Shown here one piece after another: positions 7,671-16,165 of a stretch of 64,000 bases of DNA. Position 1 is the stretch's first letter; every line of letters starts with the position of its first letter. Origin of the DNA: Streptomyces caniferus (GTDB taxonomy: Bacteria; Actinomycetota; Actinomycetes; Streptomycetales; Streptomycetaceae); assembly GCF_009811555.1 (NCBI RefSeq), contig NZ_BLIN01000002.1:744001-808000 (forward strand). Direction: 5' to 3'. The position numbers and the translations under genes were made by a program. Under the pieces are notes generated by a model that was given only the letters and a program-made list of their open reading frames with translations, searched no databases and was not told the origin of the DNA.

Positions 7671-8762
7671 TCAGGCGGTCAGCCAGGCGCGCAGCCGCTC
7701 CTCGCAGTGGAGGATGCGGTCGACCTCGACCCGTTCGTCCTTCTTGTGGGCGAGCAGCGAGTAGCCGGGGCCGTAGTTGACGGCCGGGACGCCCAGGGCG
7801 CTGAAGCGCGAGACGTCGGTCCAGCCGAACTTGGGCATCGCGCTGCCGCCGACGGACTCCATGAAGGCCTTGGCCGCCGGGTGGGACAGACCGGGCAGCG
7901 CGCCCGGGGAGTGGTCGTCGACGACGAATTCGTCCACCGGGCAGTCCGCGAAGACCTCGCGGACGTGGGCCAGCGCCTCGTCGGGCGTACGGTCCGGCGC
8001 GTAGCGGAAGTTCACGGTGACCGTGCAGGCGTCCGGGATGACGTTGTTGGCGACGCCGCCCTCGACGCGTACGGCGTTGAGGCCCTCGCGGTATTCGAGG
8101 CCGTCGATGACCGGGCGGCGCGGTTCGTACGCCGCCAGCTTCGCCAGGATCGGCGCGGCGGCGTGCAGGGCGTTGGCGCCCATCCAGCTGCGGGCGGAGT
8201 GGGCGCGCTCGCCGGTGGTGCGCAGCAGGACCCTCAGGGTGCCCTGGCAGCCGCCCTCCACCTGGCCGTCGGAGGGCTCCAGGAGGACGGCGAAGTCACC
8301 GGCGAGCCAGTCGGGGTGGGCGTCGGCGACATGGCCGAGCCCGTTGAGGTGCGCCGCGACCTCTTCCTGGTCGTAGAAGACGAAGGTCAGGTCGCGGTTG
8401 GGCGCGGGGACCGTGGCGGCCATCCGCAGCTGGACGGCGACACCGGACTTCATGTCGCAGGTGCCGCAGCCCCACAGGACACCGTTCTCGTCCAGCCGGG
8501 AGGGGACGTTGTCGGCGATCGGCACGGTGTCGAGGTGTCCGGCGAGCACCACCCGTTCGTCGCGGCCCAGGTGGGTGCGGGCCACGACGTTGTTGCCGTG
8601 GCGGTCGACGGTCAGGTGCGGGAGCGCGCGCAGGGCGTGCTCGACGGCGTCGGCGAGGTCCTTCTCGTTGCCGCTCTCGGAGGGGAAGTCGACGAGCTGC
8701 GCGGTGAGCGCTGCGGCGTCGAGCGACAGGTCGAGGGCGGGGTGGTCTGTGCGGCGCTCCAT
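7671..8762 (-). CDS. dapE: Succinyl-diaminopimelate desuccinylase
   Basis: M20 metallopeptidase-fold enzyme (363 residues) that releases L,L-diaminopimelate from its succinyl form in lysine and peptidoglycan precursor synthesis. Metal and catalytic motifs are visible: GHLDTVP with the metal-binding His and Asp, CDMKSG, and FYDQEE with the catalytic Glu pair; the Zn-binding Glu follows in VLLEPSD. The ATG at 8762 has no Shine-Dalgarno. A TAGGGT box lies seven bases upstream, so the mRNA is probably leaderless. It partners functionally with dapC at 10576 in this window. The 40-bp gap to the divergent lysozyme-like gene must hold both promoters. Confidence 0.93.
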   Translation of the reverse strand: MERRTDHPALDLSLDAAALTAQLVDFPSESGNEKDLADAVEHALRALPHLTVDRHGNNVVARTHLGRDERVVLAGHLDTVPIADNVPSRLDENGVLWGCGTCDMKSGVAVQLRMAATVPAPNRDLTFVFYDQEEVAAHLNGLGHVADAHPDWLAGDFAVLLEPSDGQVEGGCQGTLRVLLRTTGERAHSARSWMGANALHAAAPILAKLAAYEPRRPVIDGLEYREGLNAVRVEGGVANNVIPDACTVTVNFRYAPDRTPDEALAHVREVFADCPVDEFVVDDHSPGALPGLSHPAAKAFMESVGGSAMPKFGWTDVSRFSALGVPAVNYGPGYSLLAHKKDERVEVDRILHCEERLRAWLTA

Positions 8763-8802
8763 GGATCCGACCCTATCCGCAGCACTCCAGTACGGTGGGC
8801 CC
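8763..8802. promoter_or_regulatory. Compact divergent leaderless promoters of dapE and the lysozyme-like gene
   Basis: Only 40 bases separate the two starts. On the minus strand TAGGGT (8775-8770) ends seven bases before the dapE ATG. On the plus strand TACGGT (8791-8796) ends six bases before the GTG at 8803. Neither gene has a ribosome site. Clear -35 boxes are not seen. Confidence 0.55.
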
Positions 8803-9735
8803 GTGTCCGCACAGCCCTCGACCTCCGTCCGCCGCACCCGCCTGTGGCGTATCACCGCGGCCGTCTCCGTCCTGATCGGCCTGGCCGTCTACCTCACGGT
8901 GCAGTACATCACCGGTGGCCCGGGGGCCCCGCGCTGCACGGTGCGCGGCGAGGGCGACGCCGAGGCCTACGAGCTCTCCCCCGAGCAGGCCGCGAACGCC
9001 GCGACGATCTCGGCCGTGGGCTCCTCGCGCGGGCTGCCGGAGCGGGCGGTGACCATCGCGCTGGCGACCGCGATGCAGGAGTCGGGGCTGCGCAACATCG
9101 ACTTCGGCGACCGGGATTCGGTCGGACTCTTCCAGCAGCGGCCGTCGCAGGACTGGGGCACCGTGCAGAAGATCATGGATCCGGTCTACTCGGCCGGGGA
9201 GTTCTACCGGCATCTGGCGAATGTGCCCGGCTACTCCCGGCTGCCGCTGACCGTCGCCGCGCAGAAGGTGCAGCACAGCGGCTATCCGCAGGCCTACGCC
9301 AAACACGAGGCGAATGCCGCGCAGTTGACCGGGGCGCTCATGGGCCGCGACCGGGGTGCGATGACCTGCACCGAGAGCCGTCCGGTGGACAGCAGGGCGG
9401 GCGGCGCCGCGAAGGTGCGGGAGAAGCTGCTGCGGGAATTCGGCCCCCGGGTGCTGCCGCGGGCGGGCAGCGCCGCCGGCGGCCGCACCGCGGGCGACGG
9501 GCGCAGCGTGACGATACCGGTACGGGCGGCGGGCGCCATGGCCGCGGGCGATGTCCAGCGGCGCGGCTGGGAGCTGGCGACGTGGGCGATGGCGCACTCC
9601 GCCGAGCTGCACGTCGAACAGATCTCTTACGCCGGCCGGACGTGGACCGCCGCCGATTCGGGGAAGGGCTGGCAGCAGAAGCCGGGCTCTTCCGCGGCGG
9701 CCGCGCGCGACGTTCGTATCATCACCGAGCAATAG
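8803..9735 (+). CDS. Membrane-anchored lysozyme-like-fold protein
   Basis: 310 residues. One N-terminal membrane segment (about residues 14-34, VSVLIGLAVYLTVQYI) places the rest outside the cell. The central segment ATAMQESGLRN...GDRDSVGLFQQRPSQDWGT resembles the substrate groove of lysozyme/transglycosylase-like actinobacterial proteins, with the Glu of MQESG in the position of the catalytic acid. The C-terminal ~110 residues form a separate mixed region. Related proteins are often named heavy-metal transporter without evidence. Start GTG at 8803, apparently leaderless. A peptidoglycan-related function would fit its divergent partner dapE, but this is inference. Confidence 0.75.
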   Translation: MSAQPSTSVRRTRLWRITAAVSVLIGLAVYLTVQYITGGPGAPRCTVRGEGDAEAYELSPEQAANAATISAVGSSRGLPERAVTIALATAMQESGLRNIDFGDRDSVGLFQQRPSQDWGTVQKIMDPVYSAGEFYRHLANVPGYSRLPLTVAAQKVQHSGYPQAYAKHEANAAQLTGALMGRDRGAMTCTESRPVDSRAGGAAKVREKLLREFGPRVLPRAGSAAGGRTAGDGRSVTIPVRAAGAMAAGDVQRRGWELATWAMAHSAELHVEQISYAGRTWTAADSGKGWQQKPGSSAAAARDVRIITEQ

Positions 9736-10037
9736 TTTGCCGGGTCCCCCGAAAGGGGCACGGGCCGCAATTCCCCTGCGCGGTAGGCGAGTTGGCCGAG
9801 GCGTGCTTGTGCGCCAGGCCAATTCCCTTGCACGCAAAGGGCTGTGACGTTTCCGCGGGCCGCCGGACCGTGCGCATATTGCCCTTCTTTATCCAGGCCC
9901 GATTATGTGACGCGTTACCAACTCTTTACCGGAGTTCACCGCAACCTTCGGGGTTCTGACGCGGTAGTCAGTGCGTCCGCCAGGCGGACATGGCACATCT
10001 GTCAGAAGTACGAGTCCTTCTCCGTAAAAGGAGCACC
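9736..10037. promoter_or_regulatory. Intergenic leader region of the secreted protein gene
   Basis: These 302 bases hold no convincing gene. The second half is less GC-rich than its surroundings and includes TTACCAACTCTTTACC near 9918. A moderately strong ribosome site AAAAGGAG lies before 10038. I looked for a riboswitch and recognised none. Confidence 0.35.
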
Positions 10038-10499
10038 ATGTCCCTCCCCGTTACGCGTCGGATCGCCCGAGCCGCCCTGCTCGTTGCAGCGGGTGCCGCT
10101 CCCGTGGTCGCTGCGGCCGGCTCCGCGAGCGCCGCGGATCTGCCCGCCAAGACACTCGGCGGGCTGACGGCGCCCCTGGACTCCCAGAACACCAGCCGGA
10201 CCCTCGACCACACCGCGCGCCACGGCGTCGGCCTGGTGAACGCGGCCGGCAGCAAGGCGGCGACGAAGCTCGCCCCGGCGCTGGTGGAGACCGCCGGTCC
10301 GGTCGTGAAGAAGGCCATGCCGCTCACCCAGGGCGCCGCCGACAAGGCCGAGAACGTCGTCCGCCCGCTCGCCAAGAACGGCATCTCGACCAACTCGCTG
10401 CCGCTGGACGTCGCCAAGGGCCTGGTCGGGTCGCCCAACAAGGGCCTGCTCGCCCCGGCCCAGGGCCTGCTCGGCGGTCTGCCGCTCGGCGGCCGCTGA
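10038..10499 (+). CDS. Small secreted protein of unknown function
   Basis: 153 residues. The ATG at 10038 has AAAAGGAG upstream. A clear Sec signal peptide (basic start, hydrophobic core AALLVAAGAAPVVAAAG, cleavage expected after SASA around residue 33) precedes a mature part rich in Ala, Gly, Leu and Lys. The mature protein has no Cys and no recognisable catalytic motif; it contains LAPA/LVxxAGP-like amphipathic stretches and ends in a GLLGGLPLGGR tail. Databases often label similar proteins ATP-binding, for which I see no motif. Probably exported and wall-associated or free. Followed by a strong terminator shared with dapC. Confidence 0.85.
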   Translation: MSLPVTRRIARAALLVAAGAAPVVAAAGSASAADLPAKTLGGLTAPLDSQNTSRTLDHTARHGVGLVNAAGSKAATKLAPALVETAGPVVKKAMPLTQGAADKAENVVRPLAKNGISTNSLPLDVAKGLVGSPNKGLLAPAQGLLGGLPLGGR

Positions 10500-10518
10500 C
10501 CGGCCGCCCGCCCGTAAC

Positions 10519-10560
10519 GCGCAGGGGCCCGGGGAGTTCGCTCTCCCCGGGCCCCTGCGC
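10519..10560. terminator. Strong bidirectional terminator
   Basis: A perfect 18-bp stem (10519-10536 with 10543-10560) closes the six-base loop TTCGCT. It lies between the convergent secreted-protein gene and dapC. Confidence 0.92.
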
Positions 10561-10575
10561 GTCGTCACGGGCGGC

Positions 10576-11709
10576 TCACTCCGCCAGTCGGCGCACCGCG
10601 GCGGCCACCCGCTCGTCGGTGGCGGTGAAGGCGATCCGTACGAACCGCTCCCCGGCGGCGCCGTAGAAGTCGCCGGGCGCGACGAGGATGCCGCGCTCGG
10701 CGAGCTCGCCGACGGTGTCCCAGCAGGGCTCGTCACGGGTCGCCCAGAGGTAGAGCGAGGCCTCGCTGTGCTCGATGCGGAAGCCCGCGGCCTCGAAGGC
10801 GCCCCGCAGCGCGGCGCGGCGGCGGGCGTAGCGCTCACGCTGCTCGGCGACGTGGGCGGTGTCGCCCAGTGCCGCGACGGTGGCGGCCTGCACGGGCGCC
10901 GCGATCATCATGCCGCCGTGCTTGCGGATCTGCAGCAGGTCGCCGAGGACCGCGGCGTCGCCGACGAGGAAGGCGGAGCGGTATCCGGCGAGGTTGGAGC
11001 GCTTGGACAGGGAGTGGACGGCGACGAGACCCTCGTGGGAGCCGCCGCAGACGTCCGGGTGCAGCACGGAGACCGGGTCGGCCTCCCAGCCGAGCTCCAG
11101 GTAGCACTCGTCGCTGACGACCAGCACGTCGTGCTCGCGCGCCCAGGCGACGGCGCGCCGCAGCTCGTCGGCGCCGAGCACCCGGCCCGTCGGGTTCGAC
11201 GGCGAGTTCAGCCAGAGCAGCTTCAGGCCGCTGGGGTCCAGCTCCCAGGGCTCGTCGTAGACGACCGGCTCGGCGCCGGCCAGCCGGGCGCCGACCTCGT
11301 ACGTCGGGTAGGCCAGGCGCGGGTAGGCGACCTTGTCCCCGGCGCCCAGGCCCAGCTGGGTCGGCAGCCAGGCCACCAGCTCCTTGGAGCCGACGACGGG
11401 CAGCACATTGGTGTGCTCCAGGCCGCGGGCTCCGAGGCGGTCGGCCGCCCAGCCGGTGAGCGCGTCGCGCAGCGCGGCCGTACCCCACACCGTCGGGTAG
11501 CCGGGGCTGTCGGCCGCGTCGGTCAGGGCCTGCCGGACCAGCGCGGGGACCGGGTCGACCGGGGTGCCGACGGACAGGTCGACGATGCCGTCGGCGTGTG
11601 CGGCGGCGGTGGCCTTGTACGGCTCCAGCCGGTCCCAGGGGAAGTCCGGGAGGCGGTCGCGGAGCGACGCGCGGGGGGAGACGGGCTGGGAGGACGATGC
11701 TGCGCCCAC
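10576..11709 (-). CDS. dapC: Succinyldiaminopimelate transaminase
   Basis: PLP-dependent class I/II aminotransferase of 377 residues that converts N-succinyl-2-amino-6-ketopimelate to N-succinyl-L,L-diaminopimelate, the step before dapE. The PLP-binding lysine is K236 in SLSKRSN; NSPSNPTG and DECYLELGW are further cofactor-site motifs. I chose the GTG at 11709, with a GAAAGAGAG ribosome site; the frame is open further upstream but reads through a hairpin there. It follows the ferredoxin gene on the same strand, the same pair as Rv1177-Rv1178. Confidence 0.92.
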   Translation of the reverse strand: MGAASSSQPVSPRASLRDRLPDFPWDRLEPYKATAAAHADGIVDLSVGTPVDPVPALVRQALTDAADSPGYPTVWGTAALRDALTGWAADRLGARGLEHTNVLPVVGSKELVAWLPTQLGLGAGDKVAYPRLAYPTYEVGARLAGAEPVVYDEPWELDPSGLKLLWLNSPSNPTGRVLGADELRRAVAWAREHDVLVVSDECYLELGWEADPVSVLHPDVCGGSHEGLVAVHSLSKRSNLAGYRSAFLVGDAAVLGDLLQIRKHGGMMIAAPVQAATVAALGDTAHVAEQRERYARRRAALRGAFEAAGFRIEHSEASLYLWATRDEPCWDTVGELAERGILVAPGDFYGAAGERFVRIAFTATDERVAAAVRRLAE

Positions 11710-11754
11710 GGTGCTCTCTTTCTCGGTGGTGCCGGGCACCGGCGCACACATGCG

Positions 11755-11790
11755 CCGGTCCCGTACGGCGAGCTGGCCGTACGGGACCGG
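11755..11790 (-). terminator. Hairpin between ferredoxin and dapC
   Basis: A perfect 14-bp stem (11755-11768 with 11777-11790) and eight-base loop lie between the ferredoxin stop and the dapC start. It may end or attenuate ferredoxin transcripts before dapC. Confidence 0.7.
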
Positions 11791-11804
11791 GGCGGCGCCG
11801 TGCG

Positions 11805-11836
11805 ACCTCCCCCAGCTCGCGCTGGGAGGTGCCCCC
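11805..11836. repeat. Dispersed hairpin repeat with GGTGCCCCC tail, copy 1
   Basis: ACCTCCCCCAGC pairs with GCTGGGAGGT (two-base bulge) around a TCGC loop, followed directly by GCCCCCG. A second hairpin ending in GGTGCCCCC is at 21511-21540. I recall this hairpin-plus-GGTGCCCCC shape as a frequent intergenic element of Streptomyces chromosomes. Confidence 0.6.
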
Positions 11837-11893
11837 GACGTCATCGGAGGCGAGAGGGAGCGGGCGGGCTGCTCCCCCTTGGGCCTCGCGTCG

Positions 11894-12214
11894 TTACTGG
11901 TTCTGCGGCGGCAGCGCCGCGATGAAGGGGTGGTCGCGCTCGATCAGGCCGAGCTTGCTGGCGCCACCGGGCGAGCCGAGCTCGTCGAAGAACTCCACAT
12001 TCGCCTTGTAGTAGTCCTTCCACTCCTCCGGGGTGTCGTCCTCGTAGAAGATCGCCTCGACCGGGCAGACCGGCTCACAGGCACCACAGTCGACGCATTC
12101 GTCCGGGTGGATGTACAAGGACCGGGAGCCCTCGTAGATGCAGTCGACCGGGCACTCCTCGATGCACGCCTTGTCCTTGACGTCGACACAAGGCTGCGCG
12201 ATGACGTAGGTCAC
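11894..12214 (-). CDS. fdxA: 7Fe ferredoxin (3Fe-4S/4Fe-4S)
   Basis: 106-residue soluble electron carrier. Two cluster motifs are visible: an N-terminal C-x7-C-x3-CP motif (CVDVKDKACIEECPVDC) and CVDCGACEPVCP, followed by the long C-terminal helix typical of seven-iron actinobacterial ferredoxins. The start is the GTG at 12214, which has GGAGGAAC upstream. Likely electron donor to cytochromes P450 or other oxidoreductases; no partner is encoded next to it. Mycobacterial synteny: fdxC (Rv1177) beside dapC. Confidence 0.95.
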   Translation of the reverse strand: MTYVIAQPCVDVKDKACIEECPVDCIYEGSRSLYIHPDECVDCGACEPVCPVEAIFYEDDTPEEWKDYYKANVEFFDELGSPGGASKLGLIERDHPFIAALPPQNQ

Positions 12215-12354
12215 GCTGTCGTTCCTCCTCGGTAGGGCCGGCGGACCGATTGGCAGTACCGCCGCAGGGCGCGCGGGAGCGCGGCGTCGTCGATGCCCGC
12301 CATCTAGTATCTCCGTTCCCGGGCGCGAGACGAACAAGAGGGGCGGTTTGAGCG

Positions 12355-13413
12355 ATGGAATTCCTGGCCGGCGGCCACGCGGAAGTCCGTATCACCCGTG
12401 CTGACGTGGGCAAAAGGGTATCCGTCCGGCGCTTGACCGGGGGCGGAGAGGGGCAGCCGGCGTTCAGTGATGCGGTCGGGGTTCTCACATCCTGGGATGA
12501 AGGTGTGCTGAGCATCACACGACGCAACGGTGAATGCGTCAAGGTCGAGGAGTCCTCGCTGGTGGCGGCCAAGACCGTGCCCGCCGGGCCGCCCCGCAGA
12601 AGGGGGCCGTCGGCCACCGCCCGGGAGCTCCAGCGGGTCGCCGCCCGCGGCTGGCCGGCTCTCGAGACGGAGCCGCTCGGGGAATGGACGCTGCGGGCAT
12701 CCGGGGGATTCACCCGCCGCGCCAACTCCGTATTGCCGCTCGGCGACCCCGGCGTCCCCCTGGACACGGCGCTGGAGCGGATCGGCCAGTGGTATGCCGC
12801 GCGCGGGCTGCCGCCGGTGATCGTGGTCGCCACCGGGCGGGCCGACGCCGACGAGGAGCTGGCCGCGGCGCTGGCGGAGCGCGGCTGGGCCGACGAGCGG
12901 CACACCCGGGTCCGGATCATGGGGCTGGCACCGCTGGCCGACACCGGCACGGCCGCTCCCCCGGGCTCCGCCGGCGAGGCCCCTGCCCGCGTCAGCCTGT
13001 CCCGGGAACCGGACGCGGACTGGCTGGCGCTGTACAACCGGACCGGCGGGGCCGACCGGACCGGCGAGGCCGCACGGAACGCCCTGAAGGTGCTGACCGG
13101 CGGGCCCTCGGTGTGGTTCGCGACGGTGCGCGACGCGGACGGCGGCACGGCGGCGATCGGGCGGATGGTCGTCGACGGGCGCTGGGCGGGCTTCGCGGCG
13201 GTCGAGGTGGCACCGGCCGCACGGCGCCGCGGGCTCGCCACGCAGGTCATGGTGGCGCTCGCCGAGCGCGCCCTGACGGAGGGTGCCTCGGCCGCGTACC
13301 TGCAGGTCGAAGCGGACAACACGGACGCCCTCGCGTTCTACGACCGGCTCGGCTTCACCGACCACCACGGCTACCACTACCGGCGTGCCCTGCCGGGCGG
13401 CGGCCGGCACTGA
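12355..13413 (+). CDS. GNAT acetyltransferase with N-terminal SH3-like domain
   Basis: 352 residues. Residues ~1-75 form a beta-rich domain (VGKRVSVRRL...DAVGVLTSWDEGVLSITRR) like the SH3-like N-terminus of the M. tuberculosis Rv0428c type. The C-terminal ~150 residues are a GNAT domain, with the acetyl-CoA loop VAPAARRRGLATQVM and the C-terminal QVEADNTDALAFYDRLGF motif. The middle is a diverged, probably inactive half-domain. The substrate is unknown. ATG 12355 lies after AGAGGGG; a TAGTAT box at 12305-12310 may be its -10. It is divergent from the ferredoxin and followed 17 bases later by the SirB1-like gene, so the two probably form an operon. Confidence 0.85.
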   Translation: MEFLAGGHAEVRITRADVGKRVSVRRLTGGGEGQPAFSDAVGVLTSWDEGVLSITRRNGECVKVEESSLVAAKTVPAGPPRRRGPSATARELQRVAARGWPALETEPLGEWTLRASGGFTRRANSVLPLGDPGVPLDTALERIGQWYAARGLPPVIVVATGRADADEELAAALAERGWADERHTRVRIMGLAPLADTGTAAPPGSAGEAPARVSLSREPDADWLALYNRTGGADRTGEAARNALKVLTGGPSVWFATVRDADGGTAAIGRMVVDGRWAGFAAVEVAPAARRRGLATQVMVALAERALTEGASAAYLQVEADNTDALAFYDRLGFTDHHGYHYRRALPGGGRH

Positions 13414-13430
13414 ACGGGGGTCCCGCCGCC

Positions 13431-14297
13431 ATGCCCCACGAACCCGGACCCGAGCCGGAGCCGGCGGACGCCCGCGCCGCGCGGCGGCAGCAGTTCGCCG
13501 ACGCCGCGCGCGCCGAGCGGCCCGATCTGGCGCTGCTGTGCCTGCTGATCGGCGCCGAGGCCGATCCCGCGCTGGACGAGGCGGGTCTCGACGCGGCCCA
13601 GATCGAGCTGGACCGGCTGGCCGGGCTGCTCCCCTTCTCCCCGGCCGGCGGCCCGGGCGCCTGGGCCCGCAACCTCGCCGAGCTGCTCGGCACCCGGTGC
13701 GGCTTCGGCGGCTCCCCCGGCGACTACCGGCGGCTGGAGTCCTCGCTGCTGCACGAGGTGCTGCGGCGGCGCCGGGGCCTGCCGATCCTGCTGTCGGTGG
13801 TGTGGCTGGAGGTGGCGCGGCGGGCCGGCGCGCCCGTGTACGGGGTGGCGCTGCCGGGTCACTTCGTCGTCGGCTTCGGCGATCCGGCCGGTGCGCATGT
13901 GCTGGCCGATCCGTTCGGGGGCGGGCGGCTGCTCAGCGAGGAGGACGCGGGGCTGCTGGTCGCGGGCGCGACCGGGGAGCCGCTGAGCGAGCGGATGATG
14001 ACGCCCGCCGACCCGCTGGAGATCGTGCTGCGGGTGCTCAACAACATCCGGACCTGGGCGCAGGCGCGCCCGGAGCACAGCGCGGTACAGCTGTGGGCGC
14101 TGGAGCTGTCGCTGCTGCTGCCGAGCCATCCGGCGCGGCTGCGCCATGAGCGGGCCCAACTGCTCGTGCAGCGCGGCGAGTTCCTCGCCGGAGCGGCCGA
14201 GCTGGAGGAGTACGCCCGGGTGGTGGAGGCCGTCGAGCCGGCCGGGGCGACCGCGATACGGCGTCAGGCCGCGGCGGCGCGCGCCATGCTCAACTGA
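13431..14297 (+). CDS. SirB1/transglutaminase-core2 family protein with TPR-like tail
   Basis: 288 residues. After an acidic N-terminus, the core LHEVLRRRRGLPILLSVVW...VYGVALPGHFVVGFGD...LADPFGGG is the Transglut_core2 (SirB1 N-terminal) signature. The C-terminal third (LRVLNNIRTWAQARPEH...LRHERAQLLVQRGEF) looks like helical TPR repeats. Proteins of this group lack the Cys expected of active transglutaminases; I see none in the core. The function in actinobacteria is unknown. It sits 17 bases after the GNAT gene and its last 34 bases overlap the convergent SpoIIE gene. Confidence 0.82.
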   Translation: MPHEPGPEPEPADARAARRQQFADAARAERPDLALLCLLIGAEADPALDEAGLDAAQIELDRLAGLLPFSPAGGPGAWARNLAELLGTRCGFGGSPGDYRRLESSLLHEVLRRRRGLPILLSVVWLEVARRAGAPVYGVALPGHFVVGFGDPAGAHVLADPFGGGRLLSEEDAGLLVAGATGEPLSERMMTPADPLEIVLRVLNNIRTWAQARPEHSAVQLWALELSLLLPSHPARLRHERAQLLVQRGEFLAGAAELEEYARVVEAVEPAGATAIRRQAAAARAMLN

Positions 14298-15391
14298 GCG
14301 GCGGCCGGGCTGCGGCGGACGACCAGCACGGTCGCGTCGTCCTTGAGCTCGCCGTGGGTGAAGCTCTCCAGGTCGGCGCGGAGGGTGCGGGTCAGCTCGG
14401 GGGGCTCCAGTTCGGTCCACCCGGCCAGCCGTTCGGCCAGCGGGTAGAACTCGCCGTCCGGGCCGCGCGCCTCGGTCACGCCGTCCGTGCACAGCACCAG
14501 CCAGTCGTCGGGCTCGGGGTGGACCCGGACGCTGCGGCGGGGCTCGCCGCTGAGCATGCCCAGGCCCAGGGGTAGTCCGCCCTCGCCGTCCTGGCGCTCG
14601 TAGACCTTGCCGCCGCGCACCAGGTAGTACGGGATGTGGCCGCAGGACAGCACCCGGCCCTGCGGCAGCCCGGCCGGGTCGCGCACCTCCATCAGCAGCG
14701 CCGTGACGAAGCGCTCGTCGGTGCCCTGCTGGACCGAACGGGCGTTGTAGCGGGCCAGCGCCTGTTCCATGCGCTCGGCCACCGACTCCAGCGAGTCCAG
14801 ATGCTGGGCGGCCTCCCGGAACGACGCCAGCACCTCCAGGCCCGCCCCGATCGCCGGCATGCCCTTGCCCTGCACATCGCCGATCATCAGCCGCAGGCCG
14901 TGCGGGGTCTCGATGGCCTCGTAGATGTCCCCGCCGACCCGGGCCCCCTCCTGGGCGGAGACGTAGAAGCCGTACGCCTCGACCGCGCCCGCGCTCAGCG
15001 GCAGCTCGCGCAGCATCGCCCGCTGCACCGTGTCGGCCACCAGGCGGGTACGGGCGTGCAGCGCCTCGCGCTGCAGCCGGGTGCGGCACAGCACCAGGGA
15101 GAACACGGCCACCAGGACCACGCCGAAGATGCCGACGACCCGGCTGGCCGGAGCCCAGTCGGGCACCGTGTAGATGTCGACGTAGGTCAGGCACACGACG
15201 AAGACGGCTGACACCAGGAGCGTCACCCGGAACGAACAGCGCAGCGCGGCGTAGAGCGGGGCGATGCCCAAGAAGGCCGAGATGTGCAGCTCGGGGCTGG
15301 TCGTGGCGTCCAGGACCGCGACGACGAGGATCGCGAGGATCAGCAGCGCGGGAGCAAGGCGGTTGCTCTCCGTCTGACGGTCGGCAGGCAT
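14264..15391 (-). CDS. Membrane SpoIIE-type (PP2C) protein phosphatase
   Basis: 375 residues. Four hydrophobic segments occupy residues ~12-105. A linker helix leads into a PP2C/SpoIIE domain with metal-binding aspartates in VGGDIYE, IGDVQGKG, CTDGVTE and KDDATVL. Such enzymes dephosphorylate anti-anti-sigma (STAS) proteins and so switch partner sigma factors on; no STAS or anti-sigma kinase gene is adjacent. The ATG at 15391 has only a weak GAAG site. It lies downstream of the two-component operon on the same strand. Its 3' end overlaps the SirB1-like gene by 34 bases. Confidence 0.88.
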   Translation of the reverse strand: MPADRQTESNRLAPALLILAILVVAVLDATTSPELHISAFLGIAPLYAALRCSFRVTLLVSAVFVVCLTYVDIYTVPDWAPASRVVGIFGVVLVAVFSLVLCRTRLQREALHARTRLVADTVQRAMLRELPLSAGAVEAYGFYVSAQEGARVGGDIYEAIETPHGLRLMIGDVQGKGMPAIGAGLEVLASFREAAQHLDSLESVAERMEQALARYNARSVQQGTDERFVTALLMEVRDPAGLPQGRVLSCGHIPYYLVRGGKVYERQDGEGGLPLGLGMLSGEPRRSVRVHPEPDDWLVLCTDGVTEARGPDGEFYPLAERLAGWTELEPPELTRTLRADLESFTHGELKDDATVLVVRRSPAAAQLSMARAAAA

Positions 15392-15492
15392 AACACTTCA
15401 AGAGTGCGCGACACCGCCCGGCGCCGCACAGGGACCAAGGTCCCCGGGGGCGCGGCCGGGCCGGCGGTCCGGGCCCCCGGGACGGGGACGCC

Positions 15493-16098
15493 CTACAGCC
15501 AGCCCTTGTCGCGGGCCGTCCGGACCGCCTCGGCGCGGTTGCGGGCGCCCGTCTTCTGGATGGCGGTGGAGAGGTAGTTGCGGACCGTGCCCTGGGACAG
15601 GTGCAGGGCATCGGCGATCTCGGCGTTGGTGGAACCGTCGGCGGCCGACCGCAGCACCTCCCGCTCGCGCTCGGTCAGCGGGCTGGCGCCGTCGGCGAGC
15701 GCGGCCGCCGCCAGCACCGGGTCGATGACCCGCTCGCCGCGCAGGACGCGCCGTACCGCCTCGGCGAGCCGGGCCGCCGGGGCGTCCTTGACCAGAAAGG
15801 CGTCGGCGCCGCATTCCATCGCGCGGCGCAGATAGCCGGGGCGGCCGAAGGTGGTGAGGATGACGACCTTCACGCCGGGCAGCTCGTCGCGCAGCACGGC
15901 CGCGGCGTCCAGTCCGCTGAGGCCGGGCATCTCGATGTCCAGGAGCGCGACGTCCACGGCGTGCGCCCGGGCCGCCGGGAGCACCTCGTCCCCGCGCGCC
16001 GCCTGGGCCACGACCTCCAGGTCGGCCTCCAGCGACAGCAGCGCGGCCAGCGCCTCCCGGACCATCGACTGGTCCTCGGCCAGCAGCACTCTGATCAT
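15493..16098 (-). CDS. LuxR/NarL-family response regulator (DesR-like)
   Basis: 201 residues. The receiver domain has the acidic pair E8/D9, the phosphorylation site D54 (LLDIEMPG), and the conserved Lys of FLVKDAP. The C-terminal LuxR helix-turn-helix reads LTEREREVLRSAADGSTNAEIADALHLSQGTVRNYLS. It is the last gene of the ABC exporter/histidine kinase unit and starts 68 bases after the kinase stop. Its likely target is the 18-bp palindrome at 19181-19198 in front of the operon (inference). Confidence 0.93.
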   Translation of the reverse strand: MIRVLLAEDQSMVREALAALLSLEADLEVVAQAARGDEVLPAARAHAVDVALLDIEMPGLSGLDAAAVLRDELPGVKVVILTTFGRPGYLRRAMECGADAFLVKDAPAARLAEAVRRVLRGERVIDPVLAAAALADGASPLTEREREVLRSAADGSTNAEIADALHLSQGTVRNYLSTAIQKTGARNRAEAVRTARDKGWL

Positions 16099-16165
16099 GC
16101 GGTCACCTTAAGCCGTACGGGGCAGGCGGGGACGGGCCTGTGGACACGCCGTCCGGATCGCGCCC

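Noticed and set aside
9780..9850. GAGTTGGCCGAGGC-like stretch reminiscent of a Leu/Ser tRNA D-arm
   Set aside because: No GGTTCRA T-loop at the right distance and no acceptor pairing; it is intergenic filler.
7707..9959. 750-codon plus-strand open frame opposite dapE
   Set aside because: It is the GC-rich shadow of dapE and the next gene: composition is Gly/Val/Asp/Arg-rich without motifs, whereas dapE has full catalytic motifs.
9736..10037. Possible riboswitch before the secreted-protein gene
   Set aside because: I could not match a conserved core of cyclic-di-AMP or other common riboswitch classes; only reduced GC content is notable.
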